Source of the DNA: CAZIUL01 sp964542475
Lineage (GTDB): Bacteria; Planctomycetota; B15-G4; CAYZWU01
Direction of reading: 5' to 3'
Assembly (NCBI GenBank): GCA_964542475.1
Contig: CAZIUL010000013.1
Location: 31,668 to 95,667, forward strand
Length of the DNA stretch: 64,000 nt
Shown here in pieces: positions 23,877-33,597 of the stretch (the first letter of the stretch is position 1; every line of letters starts with the position of its first letter). Both the position numbers and the translations under genes were made by a program. The notes under the pieces are model-generated. The model made no database searches. It was not told the origin of the DNA and worked only from the letters and a program-made list of their open reading frames with translations.

Positions 23877-24614
23877 ATGAAAGATCCACCAGCTCCCGGT
23901 CCTCGAGAATTTACCACCACGCACTGGAGCGTGGTGGTGGCAGCCAAGCCCGATGAGGCGAGCCGGACCCGTGCTCGATGCGCGCTCGAGGAGCTTTGCA
24001 GGGCTTACTGGTATCCCCTCTATGCCTTCGTGCGCTGCCGCGGGTATTCCACGGACGACGCCCAGGACCTGACGCAGTCCTTTTTTACCCGGATCATCGA
24101 GAAGGGCGGTTTGGCCTTCGCGGACCCTGAGCTGGGCCGGTTTCGCTCCTACCTTTTGGGCGCCATGAAACATTTCTTGGCCAATGAATGGCATCGCGCC
24201 CGGACACAGAAACGCGGCGGCGGCGCGACCTTCCTCGATCTGGACGCGCTCGACCCGGAAGCTCGTTACGCTCTGGAACCTGCCCAGTCGACCGATCCCG
24301 ATGCGAGCTTCGACAGGGAATGGGCCCGGGAATCGATCGCGAGGGCCATGGAAAAGCTGCGAGCCGAATCAGAAACCCGCGGCAAGGGCGAGCTGTTCGA
24401 TGCGCTCAAGGGGAGCCTTGCCGGCGAGGGACCGGACCGGAGTAAAGCCGCCGAGCGGCTCGGAATGACCGATGGCGCGGTGAAGGCGGCGGTGCATCGG
24501 CTGCGGCAGCGCTTTCGGGAACTTCTGCGAGCCGGAATTGCGGAAACAGTCGCCGATCCATCGGAGGTCGACTTCGAAATGCGCCACCTCGTGAACGCTC
24601 TCCGGAGAAAATAA
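23877..24614 (+). CDS. ECF-type sigma factor of the kinase-associated type
   Basis: About 245 residues from ATG 23877; an upstream ATG at 23856 falls in the palindromic element and is less likely. Signature FTTTHWSVVVAAKP at the N terminus, then EELCRAYWYPLYAFVRCRGY, STDDAQDLTQSFFTRIIEKG (region 2) and SKAAERLGMTDGAVKAAVHRLRQRFRELL (region 4, HTH). This Sigma70_ECF subfamily is common in Verrucomicrobiota/Planctomycetota and normally sits directly upstream of a zinc-ribbon Ser/Thr kinase, as here (90 nt spacing). Regulation probably passes through that kinase; inferred from family synteny. Confidence 0.88.
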   Translation: MKDPPAPGPREFTTTHWSVVVAAKPDEASRTRARCALEELCRAYWYPLYAFVRCRGYSTDDAQDLTQSFFTRIIEKGGLAFADPELGRFRSYLLGAMKHFLANEWHRARTQKRGGGATFLDLDALDPEARYALEPAQSTDPDASFDREWARESIARAMEKLRAESETRGKGELFDALKGSLAGEGPDRSKAAERLGMTDGAVKAAVHRLRQRFRELLRAGIAETVADPSEVDFEMRHLVNALRRK

Positions 24615-24704
24615 ATATTTATTCCGTAACCGTGGGGCGGAGTTCTTTCAGGAAGTAGTGAAAGACATCCTGGAAATCAGTGAAAACCGTCTGGAGCCTG
24701 ACCC

Positions 24705-27374
24705 ATGAGCAATTCGAGTTCTCCAACCTGCACCCGGTGCGGCGCGCCGATTCCGGCGGACGCGACGGATATGTTTTGTCCCGCTTGCCTCATGTCAGAG
24801 GCCATCGAAGCCCCGGGCGAGACGGTCTCGTCGAAGGCGCCCGGCCAATCGCCTGACCCGAGTGAATCCCCGGAGTTCCCTCGTGAGTTCGGCGGATACC
24901 GGCTGCTTGGATTGCTCGGCACCGGCGGCATGGGCACGGTTTACGAAGCCGAACAACTTGCCACCGGGCGCCGTGTCGCCTTGAAAATGCTCGCGCAGCA
25001 GCTTGATTCGCCGGAGATGCGCCAGCGGTTTCTCCGCGAAGGCCGTCTCGCCGCGAGCGTCAACCATCCGAACAGCCTATACATTTTCGGGTCCGAGGAG
25101 ATCGAAGGCGCCCCGGTGATCACCATGGAGATTGCCGGAAGCGGCAACCTCAAGGACAAACTCAAGAAGCGCGGCCCTTTGCCGGTAAAGTCGGCGGTCG
25201 ACGCGATCCTCGACGTGATCTCCGGATTGGAAGCCGCTTACGCGGTCGGGGTGCTGCACCGCGATGTCAAGCCGGCCAACTGTTTCGTCAACCCGGACGG
25301 TTCGGTGAAGGTGGGCGATTTCGGGCTTTCGGTGTCAACACTGGCGAGGGACGACTCCTATGTCACGGCCACCGGCGTCATCATGGGTACCCCGGCTTAC
25401 GCACCGCCCGAACAGCTTCTCGGCAACGAACTGGACGTGCGCGCCGACATCTATTCCGTGGGAGCGACGCTGTTCACCCTCATCACCGGCAAGGCGCCCA
25501 TCGAGGGAAAGAACGCGGTGCAGGTCGTGGCCAACGCCATCAACCAGAAGCCGAAAACGCTGAGCGATCTGCGTGAAGACGTACCGCCCGGCCTCGAGCG
25601 GGCGGTGGCCCGCTGCCTCGCCAAAGAACGATCGGGGCGCTACGACAGCTACAGCTCGCTTCGCAATGCGCTTTTGCCTTTCAGTTCCAGGGAACCGGAA
25701 CCAGCGTCGCTGACGGTCCGTGCGTCAGCCGGCTGGATCGATTACTTGATCGCCTTTTTGGTTCCTTATGTGCCTATCATGCTCTCCATCGGTGGGGAAA
25801 AGTTTCATGTTGATCCCCTTTTGGAACGTACCCTGTATTCGGCAAGATACTACTTCGCGGTCCTCATCTTCGGTTTCCTTTACTTCAGTATCGTTGAGGG
25901 GATTTGGGGTGCCGGCCTCGGCAAGCGGCTCAAGGGGTTGCGTGTTGTCCGCACCAACGGCCGGTCGCCCGGCATCGGACGGGCGCTGATCCGGATTCTC
26001 ATTCCCATTGGCTGTATTGAAGTCGTGAGAATTCCCTTCTTGATGGCGACGATTTCCATCGCTCACATCAACGAGTGGACGGGGAGTCACACGTTGCTAT
26101 ACATTGGTGCATGCAATGTCTGCCCTTGGATTCCGGTTTTGCTTATATGGAGAGTGCGGCGCGAAAACGGGTTTGCCACCTTCTGGGACCTTGCCAGCGG
26201 AACAAGGGTGGTGGTGAAGCCGAAGGGCACCGAGCGGCCGTCGATCGAGCTTGCAGCGCAACCGGAAATTCCCGGCGGGGGTGCGGAACCGCTTGGCCCT
26301 TACCATATCATTAAAGAGATGGTTCCTGGAAAATGGATCGTCGCCACCGATCCCGTGCTGCGCCGCCGGGTCTGGCTGCTGCGGCGAGCTTCATCGGAAC
26401 CTTCAATTGCTCGACGAAATCTCGCCCGGTCCGGCCGTCTGCGCTGGTTGCAAAAGGTGGAGGCGCGCGAGGCCGTCTGGGATGCTTTTGAGGCGACCCG
26501 GGGAGCAGCCTTTTCCAGCCTGGTCGAAGGCGGGAAACCTGTGCCCTGGGGAACCCTGCGCCATTGGCTCCATGACCTGGCGTCTGAGCTGTGGGCTGCG
26601 AAAGGGGATCTGACCATGCCCGCCGAGCTGAGCCTCGATCACGTATGGATCACCGCGAAAGGGCACGCCGTCCTGCTCGACGAACCATGGCCCGATACCA
26701 AGACACCCTCCGACCGCATTCCTGTTGGAGACCTCGCTGGCCAACAAGGTTTCCTGAACGCTGTCGCCACTTACGTGGAATCAACCAGCCTCCCCCTTCA
26801 TGCCAGGCCGGTGTTGAAGAATCTTGAGGATGGGAAGTTCGAAAAAATCAGCTTCCTCACCGGCACCCTGCGCGGACTCCTGCAAAAACCCGCCGAGGTC
26901 AGCAAGGGGATTCGAGCCGGGTCTATCTTCATGCTGCCTTTCTATGTTTGGATCCTATTTTTTGTCGGATCCTGTCAAGGGGCAGAATGGCTCTACGAGG
27001 TTATTGGGGACTCTGTGGCATGGATCGCCATGACGGCTGCCATGCTGGTGCTGGCCGGTAACGCTGTGATTCAAATCCTTGAACTGCCGTTCCGCACCAC
27101 CTTCAGTTTTTCCATTTTCAGGCTGGCAATGGTCAACGACAAGGGAGAGCCCGCCGCAATGTCACAGCTTCTTTTACGCTGGGCGATCGTCTGGCTTCCG
27201 CTGACCATTCCTATAACGCTCGCTGTTCTGCTGTTTGAAAAAGCGGAAGTCATCGCATTCATCTCCGCTCTTGTGTTGTTTCTCCTGTGGATCGGCGCGG
27301 CGGTCTATGCTGTTTTTCATTCCAACCGCGGACTGCACGACCGGTTGGCCGGCATCTGGGTGGTGCGGCGATGA
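24705..27374 (+). CDS. Zinc-ribbon Ser/Thr kinase with two RDD membrane domains
   Basis: 889 residues. Residues 9-28 are a zinc ribbon (CTRCGAPIPADATDMFCPAC). Kinase domain: LLGTGGMGTVYEAE, VALKML, LHRDVKPANC, GDFGLSV and AYAPPEQLLG, all catalytic residues present. Two RDD-type membrane regions follow, one starting RASAGWIDYLIAFLVPYVPI and one at the end (FSIFRLAMVNDKGEP ... GLHDRLAGIWVVRR), separated by a second cytoplasmic region that looks like a degenerate kinase-like or FHA-like segment. Partner of the upstream ECF sigma factor. The stop codon at 27372-27374 lies within the 21-bp direct repeat that bounds the TerB island. Confidence 0.88.
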   Translation: MSNSSSPTCTRCGAPIPADATDMFCPACLMSEAIEAPGETVSSKAPGQSPDPSESPEFPREFGGYRLLGLLGTGGMGTVYEAEQLATGRRVALKMLAQQLDSPEMRQRFLREGRLAASVNHPNSLYIFGSEEIEGAPVITMEIAGSGNLKDKLKKRGPLPVKSAVDAILDVISGLEAAYAVGVLHRDVKPANCFVNPDGSVKVGDFGLSVSTLARDDSYVTATGVIMGTPAYAPPEQLLGNELDVRADIYSVGATLFTLITGKAPIEGKNAVQVVANAINQKPKTLSDLREDVPPGLERAVARCLAKERSGRYDSYSSLRNALLPFSSREPEPASLTVRASAGWIDYLIAFLVPYVPIMLSIGGEKFHVDPLLERTLYSARYYFAVLIFGFLYFSIVEGIWGAGLGKRLKGLRVVRTNGRSPGIGRALIRILIPIGCIEVVRIPFLMATISIAHINEWTGSHTLLYIGACNVCPWIPVLLIWRVRRENGFATFWDLASGTRVVVKPKGTERPSIELAAQPEIPGGGAEPLGPYHIIKEMVPGKWIVATDPVLRRRVWLLRRASSEPSIARRNLARSGRLRWLQKVEAREAVWDAFEATRGAAFSSLVEGGKPVPWGTLRHWLHDLASELWAAKGDLTMPAELSLDHVWITAKGHAVLLDEPWPDTKTPSDRIPVGDLAGQQGFLNAVATYVESTSLPLHARPVLKNLEDGKFEKISFLTGTLRGLLQKPAEVSKGIRAGSIFMLPFYVWILFFVGSCQGAEWLYEVIGDSVAWIAMTAAMLVLAGNAVIQILELPFRTTFSFSIFRLAMVNDKGEPAAMSQLLLRWAIVWLPLTIPITLAVLLFEKAEVIAFISALVLFLLWIGAAVYAVFHSNRGLHDRLAGIWVVRR

Positions 27375-27391
27375 TTCGGGGGGCGCCTTGC
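27371..27391. repeat. Left direct repeat of the TerB/BrxD/helicase island
   Basis: ATGATTCGGGGGGCGCCTTG plus C; 19 of 21 bases match 33577-33597. It overlaps the kinase stop codon and is followed by GCCCGCTTGTTTCA (27389-27402), an end of the palindromic element whose exact complement lies at 33646-33659. Confidence 0.75.
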
Positions 27392-27478
27392 CCGCTTGTT
27401 TCACGTTGATGAGAGAAATACATTGAACTTATCGAAAATCAGAATTACGCAACCACGGATGTTACCCTTTTCCTAACC

Positions 27479-29713
27479 TCATCCACTATCTATCGAATCT
27501 AATAAATTCAACGCATCTTCCAAAGCTAGCGAGTTATTCCCATATACCATGTCCAGCAACTCTTCAGATAAAAAGCTATCGTATTTCTCTAACGATTTTC
27601 CCTTATAATTGGAAGCCAGTTCTGTTTCAGATGGTGGATTTTTCAAGATATTAAGGAAAAAATCACGGACTTTCTCGATTGACACCTTTTCAAAAACAAG
27701 CGCAATGTCTTCGTCTGCAACGGTAAATTCACCATAATAATGTGCAAGTCCCCAAAGGGCCAGGTTAATTCGTGATCCTGTCCAGGTAAACCAAATAACA
27801 TCAGGGCCGATTTGTAAAAAGGGTCGACCCTGGATACCGGCTTCTTTCCCTGCATTTCTGGCATAGGTAAGTATCTTCTTGGCTGTAGGATCAAGATATA
27901 TCGGCTCATCCTCGGAAAACAGAAGGTCATGCATTTTCTGGCGAACTTTCGGATGAACATCCGGACCGGCTGCCGGAGGGAAAAACGGTAAGCGTCCGCT
28001 ACGGGAAGGTGTTACTGTTATCTCTTTGCGATCTGGATTGACATCAAGGATCTTCCAGCGTTTTCCTGCTAGGATTAGATAACTATCGATTTGATGAATT
28101 GGAAGTTGCCAAATGCTGCCGATGTTCTTGCCGTTGTGAATAACTCGGAGTTCTTCACTGGTTTTAAATGCAGAATAAAAATCAAATTTATTAACAATTT
28201 TCTCGCCGACTAACCCAAGGATCAAGGTTTTTTCCGGTGTCTGTTCGATCAAGTCTTTTTCACCAATAACACGCAAAACCTTAATAAATGTTCTTTTACC
28301 AATGTTCGTGAAAGATCCCCTTGTAACGAGCATGTCAAAAATATTATCCGCAGTGGCACCGCCATGTTCAGCAATAAGGCTGAGGATTTGCTGGATAAGT
28401 GTGGAAAAATGAAAGCGGTTGATTTCCGGTGGTTCACACCATTTCTCAAACATTAACTCTGACATCGCCAGGGCTTGTAAGAAATTCTTGTGTAAACGGT
28501 CAATTAGTCCCGTTTTAGCATCCGGTTCAAGCTCCTCCACAAACATCCGCATTATCGATGGTTGGTTTTCATGGCGTCCGCTTCGTCCAATTCGCTGTGA
28601 TACAGATGACACCGACCAGGGACAGTCTATTTGACCTACAATCGATACGTTCCCGACATCGATTCCCATCTCCAGCGTTGTGGAGCAGAATACCGCAGTA
28701 GGTCTATCCGATTTCAGCTCTTCTTCAGCATCTTCCCTGATCGCCTTGGAAAGAGAACCATGATGAATGGAAAACTGATGAAGATCACGATGTTGACGAG
28801 ACCTGAGCATCACCTGGTTAGCATAACTTTCAAGCTTGGCCTTACTGTTGCCAAAGATGAGAGCTGTTTTGCCTTTGAACAGGTTGTAAAGATCTTCAAG
28901 TAGACCTTGACTGAAATCATCAAGCCCGGCTTCGTCATGTTCAAATACAATGTCTGCCTTTTTTGTATCATCAGTATTGGGTTTCTTAGCGGTCAAATAA
29001 CCATGCAGCCTGAATTTAAGAGATTTATCTTCACCTTCATCCGAGATCAGGGATATGTTTTCCGATTCTCTTGGTAAAAGCCATTTCCTGGAAAGATCCA
29101 TATCTCCAAGAGTGGCTGACAAGCCTATCAATCGGATAGAATATCGAGTCATTTGAGATAATCTGCTTATTAAACTCTTCAAATGAGCGCCACGCTCAAC
29201 ACCAATAAACGAATGCATTTCATCAATTACAATAAATTCTAATTGACCAAAAATATCGTTGAGGCGGTTTGAACGATTTACAAACATTGATTCAATTGAC
29301 TCGGGTGTAATGAGGAGAACGCCTTTGGGGATTTTCAGGAACTCTTTTTTGGATGATCCGGTGACATCACCATGCCATTTGAATACCGGGATTTCCGCCC
29401 GCTTGCAAAGTTCTTCAAGCCTCCTGAATTGGTCATTGATAAGCGCTTTCAAGGGACCTACATAGAGAGCTTTAACACCTGTATCTTCCGATTCGCATAT
29501 TTTGGAAAGGATTGGTAAAAATGCGGCTTCGGTCTTTCCTCCGGCAGTTTTAGCTGAAACGATAATGTGTTTATCACTGGTAATGACCCCTCGAATTGAA
29601 TCAACTTGAATTGGACGCAAATTCGTCCATCGCATCGCATACAGTTCTTCTTGGATCTTCCTGTGAAGGAGGCCAAATGCTATGGGTTGTTGCTGGCTGC
29701 CGGCATTATCCAT
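27479..29713 (-). CDS. Lhr/BrxHI-like SF2 DNA helicase
   Basis: 744 residues. Walker A AKTAGGKT (54-61), DEMH box (164-167), GLSATLGD (about 196-203), LEMGIDVGNV and SQRIGRSGRH (motif VI, near 375). Layout resembles Lhr-type 3'-5' helicases and the BrxHI helicase of some BREX systems; the C-terminal half has a winged-helix/crossover region. ATP-dependent DNA translocation is predicted. Third gene of a tight operon: its ATG begins 2 nt after the stop of the BrxD-like ATPase. AT-rich compared with the flanking kinase gene. Confidence 0.85.
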   Translation of the reverse strand: MDNAGSQQQPIAFGLLHRKIQEELYAMRWTNLRPIQVDSIRGVITSDKHIIVSAKTAGGKTEAAFLPILSKICESEDTGVKALYVGPLKALINDQFRRLEELCKRAEIPVFKWHGDVTGSSKKEFLKIPKGVLLITPESIESMFVNRSNRLNDIFGQLEFIVIDEMHSFIGVERGAHLKSLISRLSQMTRYSIRLIGLSATLGDMDLSRKWLLPRESENISLISDEGEDKSLKFRLHGYLTAKKPNTDDTKKADIVFEHDEAGLDDFSQGLLEDLYNLFKGKTALIFGNSKAKLESYANQVMLRSRQHRDLHQFSIHHGSLSKAIREDAEEELKSDRPTAVFCSTTLEMGIDVGNVSIVGQIDCPWSVSSVSQRIGRSGRHENQPSIMRMFVEELEPDAKTGLIDRLHKNFLQALAMSELMFEKWCEPPEINRFHFSTLIQQILSLIAEHGGATADNIFDMLVTRGSFTNIGKRTFIKVLRVIGEKDLIEQTPEKTLILGLVGEKIVNKFDFYSAFKTSEELRVIHNGKNIGSIWQLPIHQIDSYLILAGKRWKILDVNPDRKEITVTPSRSGRLPFFPPAAGPDVHPKVRQKMHDLLFSEDEPIYLDPTAKKILTYARNAGKEAGIQGRPFLQIGPDVIWFTWTGSRINLALWGLAHYYGEFTVADEDIALVFEKVSIEKVRDFFLNILKNPPSETELASNYKGKSLEKYDSFLSEELLDMVYGNNSLALEDALNLLDSIDSG

Positions 29714-29715
29714 AA

Positions 29716-31041
29716 TTACAGCTTGAATGAAGCCAAATCATCATCTTGACCTTGTTCATCTTCTCCAGGGTCTTCTAATTCGGAATCTATTGAAACTTCT
29801 ATTTCTGTAGCTTCGATTAGGTTTTTCCAGTTGGTCCCGGGATTTTGCTCCAGGACAGAAAGAAACTGGACAAAAGATTTAACCGAATCTCTAGGGGTTT
29901 TGAAGTATTCGGCGCCTAAAACTTTGGAGCAATGTTTCAAAAACGCGTGAATAGCCTCGTCTGGAATCAGATATTTCAAGGCATCGCCTGATGCAAAAAC
30001 ATTGCGAATGTTGTGTAAAAGGACGAACAAATCTTCAGGAGATAGATTGTCTAATCTAATCACCGGGCCAGAGAAATCTTTCAATTCGTCTTTCACAAAG
30101 ATATTCTCAGCCAACCGAGTTGCCAAAGCCTCATGACTGTGAAGTCCTCGGCGTTTGTCATCCAGGAATGCATCGGTTCCGGCAAAAATGAACCCGATTC
30201 CTTCAACATCACCTTGAAGGCAATTGTTCAGGATGCGGAGGATCATCTCGTAATTGGAGTTCCTGGCTCTTGAATTATTCAAGCGGTGGGAGAGAACTCC
30301 CATTTCATCAAGGTTCACCAGAAGGCCGGTATACCCAGCCATCTGAACAAAACGAGCAGTCAACTTGAGGTAGTCGTAGATATTTTGATCGTCAATGAAG
30401 GTGCGTACTCCCAAATCCTTTTTAGCATCGGTCTTGGTTGTATATTCACCTCGCAGCCATCGAATTGCCGAGGCCATCAAAATATCGTTCTGAGCCTGGA
30501 ACCCCTCATAATACTTGTTTATGACTGTTGCGAAGTCATAACCACTAACATAATCTTGAAGTCGGCTGAGTAGCGAATAGACCTCCTTTGAAACGTCCTC
30601 ACTAGATCCGTTTTTCTGACGGACTTCATGTTCCACATCAGAAATCCAGCGTTCGACAATGCTTGGTAATGCTCCTCCATTGGGCTTTGTTCGGGTAGCC
30701 ATATTCTGCATCAATTCAGAATAAAGAGTACGGGCTTGTCCGGCACTTGCATGGAGTCTTCTGTCAGGCGTGATATCCGCCTGCACAACGACGAACTTTT
30801 TCTCAAGAGCAACCATCTGAGAGAGATTCAGAAAGAAGCTCTTGCCAGCCCCAAAACGTCCAATGATAAATCTGATGGCGGCGCTGCCATCTGAGATTCG
30901 ATCTAGGTCGCGTAAAATGGCTCCAACCTCGTCTTTTCGACCAACCTGGATATGCCTGAGTCCAATTCGTGGTACAACACCTGCCTGGAGGGATTTTATT
31001 ATCGCGTCCCTTTCTCTTCGTTTGATTTGGTTACCCATCAT
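29716..31041 (-). CDS. BrxD-like (DUF2791) P-loop ATPase
   Basis: 441 residues. Walker A GRFGAGKS (61-68) within AIRFIIGRFGAGKSFFLNL, Walker B LLVNLDEMG (240-248), and a sensor region IGFIFAGTDAFLDDKRRG. These are diagnostic of the BREX ATP-binding protein family (DUF2791). The C terminus is acidic (EDPGEDEQGQDDD). Its start overlaps the TerB gene end by 11 nt and its stop is 2 nt before the helicase start, so stoichiometric co-expression is likely. No PglZ, PglX, BrxC or BrxL is present in the window, so this is not a complete BREX locus. Probable role: ATP-driven switch or loader for the helicase. Confidence 0.87.
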   Translation of the reverse strand: MMGNQIKRRERDAIIKSLQAGVVPRIGLRHIQVGRKDEVGAILRDLDRISDGSAAIRFIIGRFGAGKSFFLNLSQMVALEKKFVVVQADITPDRRLHASAGQARTLYSELMQNMATRTKPNGGALPSIVERWISDVEHEVRQKNGSSEDVSKEVYSLLSRLQDYVSGYDFATVINKYYEGFQAQNDILMASAIRWLRGEYTTKTDAKKDLGVRTFIDDQNIYDYLKLTARFVQMAGYTGLLVNLDEMGVLSHRLNNSRARNSNYEMILRILNNCLQGDVEGIGFIFAGTDAFLDDKRRGLHSHEALATRLAENIFVKDELKDFSGPVIRLDNLSPEDLFVLLHNIRNVFASGDALKYLIPDEAIHAFLKHCSKVLGAEYFKTPRDSVKSFVQFLSVLEQNPGTNWKNLIEATEIEVSIDSELEDPGEDEQGQDDDLASFKL

Positions 31042-33484
31042 TTTCCTTTATCAGACGGTTGTTTATAATAAGAGGATCACCTTCTTCAATCATAAGATCG
31101 CCAAGCGTTGTATCTGCCCATTCATTTATGACTTCAATTGTTGCCGAAGGCATCAGTTTATGCTCTCTCACCAAAGATTCAAACATTTCCTCACCCCAAG
31201 ATTCCGTGTTGAGCAGTTTAGCAAGAAAGCCGTGATACCGAGGGTCAAGTCCCTCAAAACGAGCATCGATCGTTGGCTTTGATGTTTTTCTTTCAGTTGT
31301 TTCTTCCGGTTCTTCTTCGGTTACTTCTCCCATGGCCTTTCCCAGCATGGCGGCAACTTCGCGTGTCTGTATCAGAATGTTCCGAATCTTGGTTTCATCC
31401 AATCTGACAGCAATGCCGACTTCTTCGCCGGGCTCTATAGTTGGTATGGCCTCCCCTTTTCGAGCAGGCGTTTCAGCTCTTGTGACCTCGACAGGTTCAG
31501 ACAAGTCTGTACGGATTAAACCAAGGATATCATCCAACCTGGCATTTGGCACCTCAAGGGCTTTATAGGCTCGCCTGAGAGCTTTCACCTCCGCTTTGTC
31601 AATCTCCCCATTTGCCGCTGCAACGCCAACAAGGAATTCACCTACCTTCTCTCTCTGGCCTTCGGATAGAACTTTCCGCAACCTTCTTGAAATACCGGTC
31701 AAGGATGGCGGATTTTCGACAAAAACACCTCTCAGCGCATGTAAGCGATTGGCGTCAGGGCCACCCAGCATAAATTGGCCTTCAAGGAATTTTGAAATGT
31801 AATCGACTTCTTCATCTTCAATAACGCCGTCAGCCGCAGCAATGGCCATCCCAAGCTCAAGGATGATGGAGGCGCCTCTATAAGTTGAATCTTTGGGCAA
31901 CTCCGGGTCTTCGTCTGGCCTGAAGAGAGCAACCAAATCATGCCATTTATATGAAGCATTCGTAATTCTTGGATCAGGTTCAATTCCCAGCCCAACGTAA
32001 TGAGCGGTCTTTGCTAAATCCTTACTCTGTTTCAGTGTTAATTTATCTCTATACACATAGCCCTGAATTTCTGCAATTTGGGCTGTCTTTACCAAGACAT
32101 GGCCATCATCACGCATATATTCTGAAAACGTTTTCTCCCAACGTGGCGCATCCGGGTGCTCGGTTTGCCCTTTTAATTCATCCGGCAGTGCTTCATATGC
32201 GTGGCGAGAATTTTTCTCCAACCCCTTTCCAATCACACGACTGAATTTCCTCAGCTCCTCGATCGCCTGAGTCCAGATTTTGACAAGTGGTGTAAATTGA
32301 CCTTGTATCCCCCGTGCGTTTGGAATGTTATAAGGGAAAAGTGTATAACCTTTAAGGGCAGAACTTGCCGGATGGTATCCTATTGTTTTATGTCGTTTTG
32401 ATGTTTTAAGAACAATCCCTTCTCCAAACATCTCTTCGTATTTCTTGGAAAAAAGATCATCAAATTTCTGGGGAGTACGCTTGAGGACAACGCTCCTTGG
32501 TGAGCGCTGGTCGAAATATGCAACGGTCTTGGCCCATTGAACCGGCAACGGTTTCCGGTTGACTGCAAACCAGGCCAAAACAACCGAAAGACAATCATCA
32601 CTTTTGATTTTCAGCGCATTATCAAAAATCGAATTGAAAGTTCTCTCATCTATATTTTGAACTCCAACCTTTGCAATAATGTAAGCCACAAAATTACTAA
32701 GATAGTTATTGAAGGAATTCGAGAACGGCAATTTTCTGAGAAGGCTAACGATCTCATTCACGATCAGATTAATATCTTTGTTTTCAACAATTGCTCTGCG
32801 CTCTAATCCATAGAAGAAGATGAAGGCGTATCCAATATCTTCCAAATTATCGGTTCGACCCTCTGCCATCCACCGCAAGTAGTTGGCCCGTTGATCTTTC
32901 GTTATTTGGCCATAATGGGGCCAGTAGCCCAGCGCACCCGGAGGCTCAATAACCGGTTTCCCGATCGGGAGCTTCAGATTGATGCAAGATGGCTCATCCA
33001 CGAGAGGATAGTCTTTTGAATAATAGGTAAGTGGATCAGAGATGAGATATTTATTTGACTTAATTCGAGTTCCCCGTCCTTTCCACTTCAACGGAGAAGC
33101 TCCCTTTATACCATGCGTGAAAGAGCCGGTACCCTCGGAAATCGAATATCCATTTTCGTAATCGGTATAATCCTTTTTATAGGCGCTTTTTCTTTTTTTC
33201 TGTACTCGGCGATTAGTCGATCGTTTTTGTTTTCCGGTTCTTCGACGAGAAGAAGTATCCAAGGATGCCTTGTTCAGGAAGTATTTGTATAATCCCACAG
33301 GAGAAAACAAACAGATAATTACCAGGAAAATGAGAGCGGTCTGTGTCTGCCATTCAGGAGGTTCGAAAGCGGACCAAATGATACCAATCAAGCAACCGAC
33401 TATGGGAAAAGCTATCCAGGCGGTCAGGAGAGCTTTTAGGAAACAATTCAGCTTCAAAAAAAATTTTTTCACTATCGAGCTCAA
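31031..33484 (-). CDS. Membrane-anchored TerB-N / TerB / TerB-C protein
   Basis: 817 residues. Two transmembrane helices at about 12-40 and 48-70, then a strongly basic linker (RRRTGKQKRSTNRRVQKKRK, 80-99). TerB-N at about 165-385 (YWPHYGQITKDQRANYLRWM, IGYAFIFFYGLERR), a TerB core at 535-650 (MAIAAADGVIEDEEV, VGVAAANGEIDKAEV, acidic metal-binding type repeats) and TerB-C to the end. TerB-N/C proteins are associated with metal-dependent stress and phage-defence gene clusters. The start is uncertain: TTG at 33484 or GTG at 33472, neither with a strong ribosome binding site. First gene of the three-gene operon; it would tether the complex to the membrane. Confidence 0.82.
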   Translation of the reverse strand: MSSIVKKFFLKLNCFLKALLTAWIAFPIVGCLIGIIWSAFEPPEWQTQTALIFLVIICLFSPVGLYKYFLNKASLDTSSRRRTGKQKRSTNRRVQKKRKSAYKKDYTDYENGYSISEGTGSFTHGIKGASPLKWKGRGTRIKSNKYLISDPLTYYSKDYPLVDEPSCINLKLPIGKPVIEPPGALGYWPHYGQITKDQRANYLRWMAEGRTDNLEDIGYAFIFFYGLERRAIVENKDINLIVNEIVSLLRKLPFSNSFNNYLSNFVAYIIAKVGVQNIDERTFNSIFDNALKIKSDDCLSVVLAWFAVNRKPLPVQWAKTVAYFDQRSPRSVVLKRTPQKFDDLFSKKYEEMFGEGIVLKTSKRHKTIGYHPASSALKGYTLFPYNIPNARGIQGQFTPLVKIWTQAIEELRKFSRVIGKGLEKNSRHAYEALPDELKGQTEHPDAPRWEKTFSEYMRDDGHVLVKTAQIAEIQGYVYRDKLTLKQSKDLAKTAHYVGLGIEPDPRITNASYKWHDLVALFRPDEDPELPKDSTYRGASIILELGMAIAAADGVIEDEEVDYISKFLEGQFMLGGPDANRLHALRGVFVENPPSLTGISRRLRKVLSEGQREKVGEFLVGVAAANGEIDKAEVKALRRAYKALEVPNARLDDILGLIRTDLSEPVEVTRAETPARKGEAIPTIEPGEEVGIAVRLDETKIRNILIQTREVAAMLGKAMGEVTEEEPEETTERKTSKPTIDARFEGLDPRYHGFLAKLLNTESWGEEMFESLVREHKLMPSATIEVINEWADTTLGDLMIEEGDPLIINNRLIKENDG

Positions 33485-33576
33485 TCCGGGATTTTTCGGA
33501 TTCCCTTGATGAAATCAAACATCATTTTCTCAGAGGATAGTGACTATAAACGCTGTTTATATCGATTACAAGGTCT
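33485..33576. other. Upstream region of the TerB island
   Basis: Short AT-rich leader that should contain the island promoter on the minus strand. TATAAACAGCGTTTATAGTC (minus strand, about 33543-33560) is an A/T-rich partial palindrome (GACTATAAACGC/GCGTTTATAGTC) that could be an operator or promoter. Confidence 0.35.
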
Positions 33577-33597
33577 ATGATTCGGGGGACACCTTGC
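33577..33597. repeat. Right direct repeat of the TerB/BrxD/helicase island
   Basis: ATGATTCGGGGGACACCTTG plus C; differs from 27371-27391 at two positions only. It directly precedes the P5 palindromic element. Confidence 0.75.

Noticed and set aside
27479..33484. A complete BREX system
   Set aside because: Only BrxD-like and BrxHI-like proteins are present; PglZ, the methylase, BrxC and BrxL are absent within the window.
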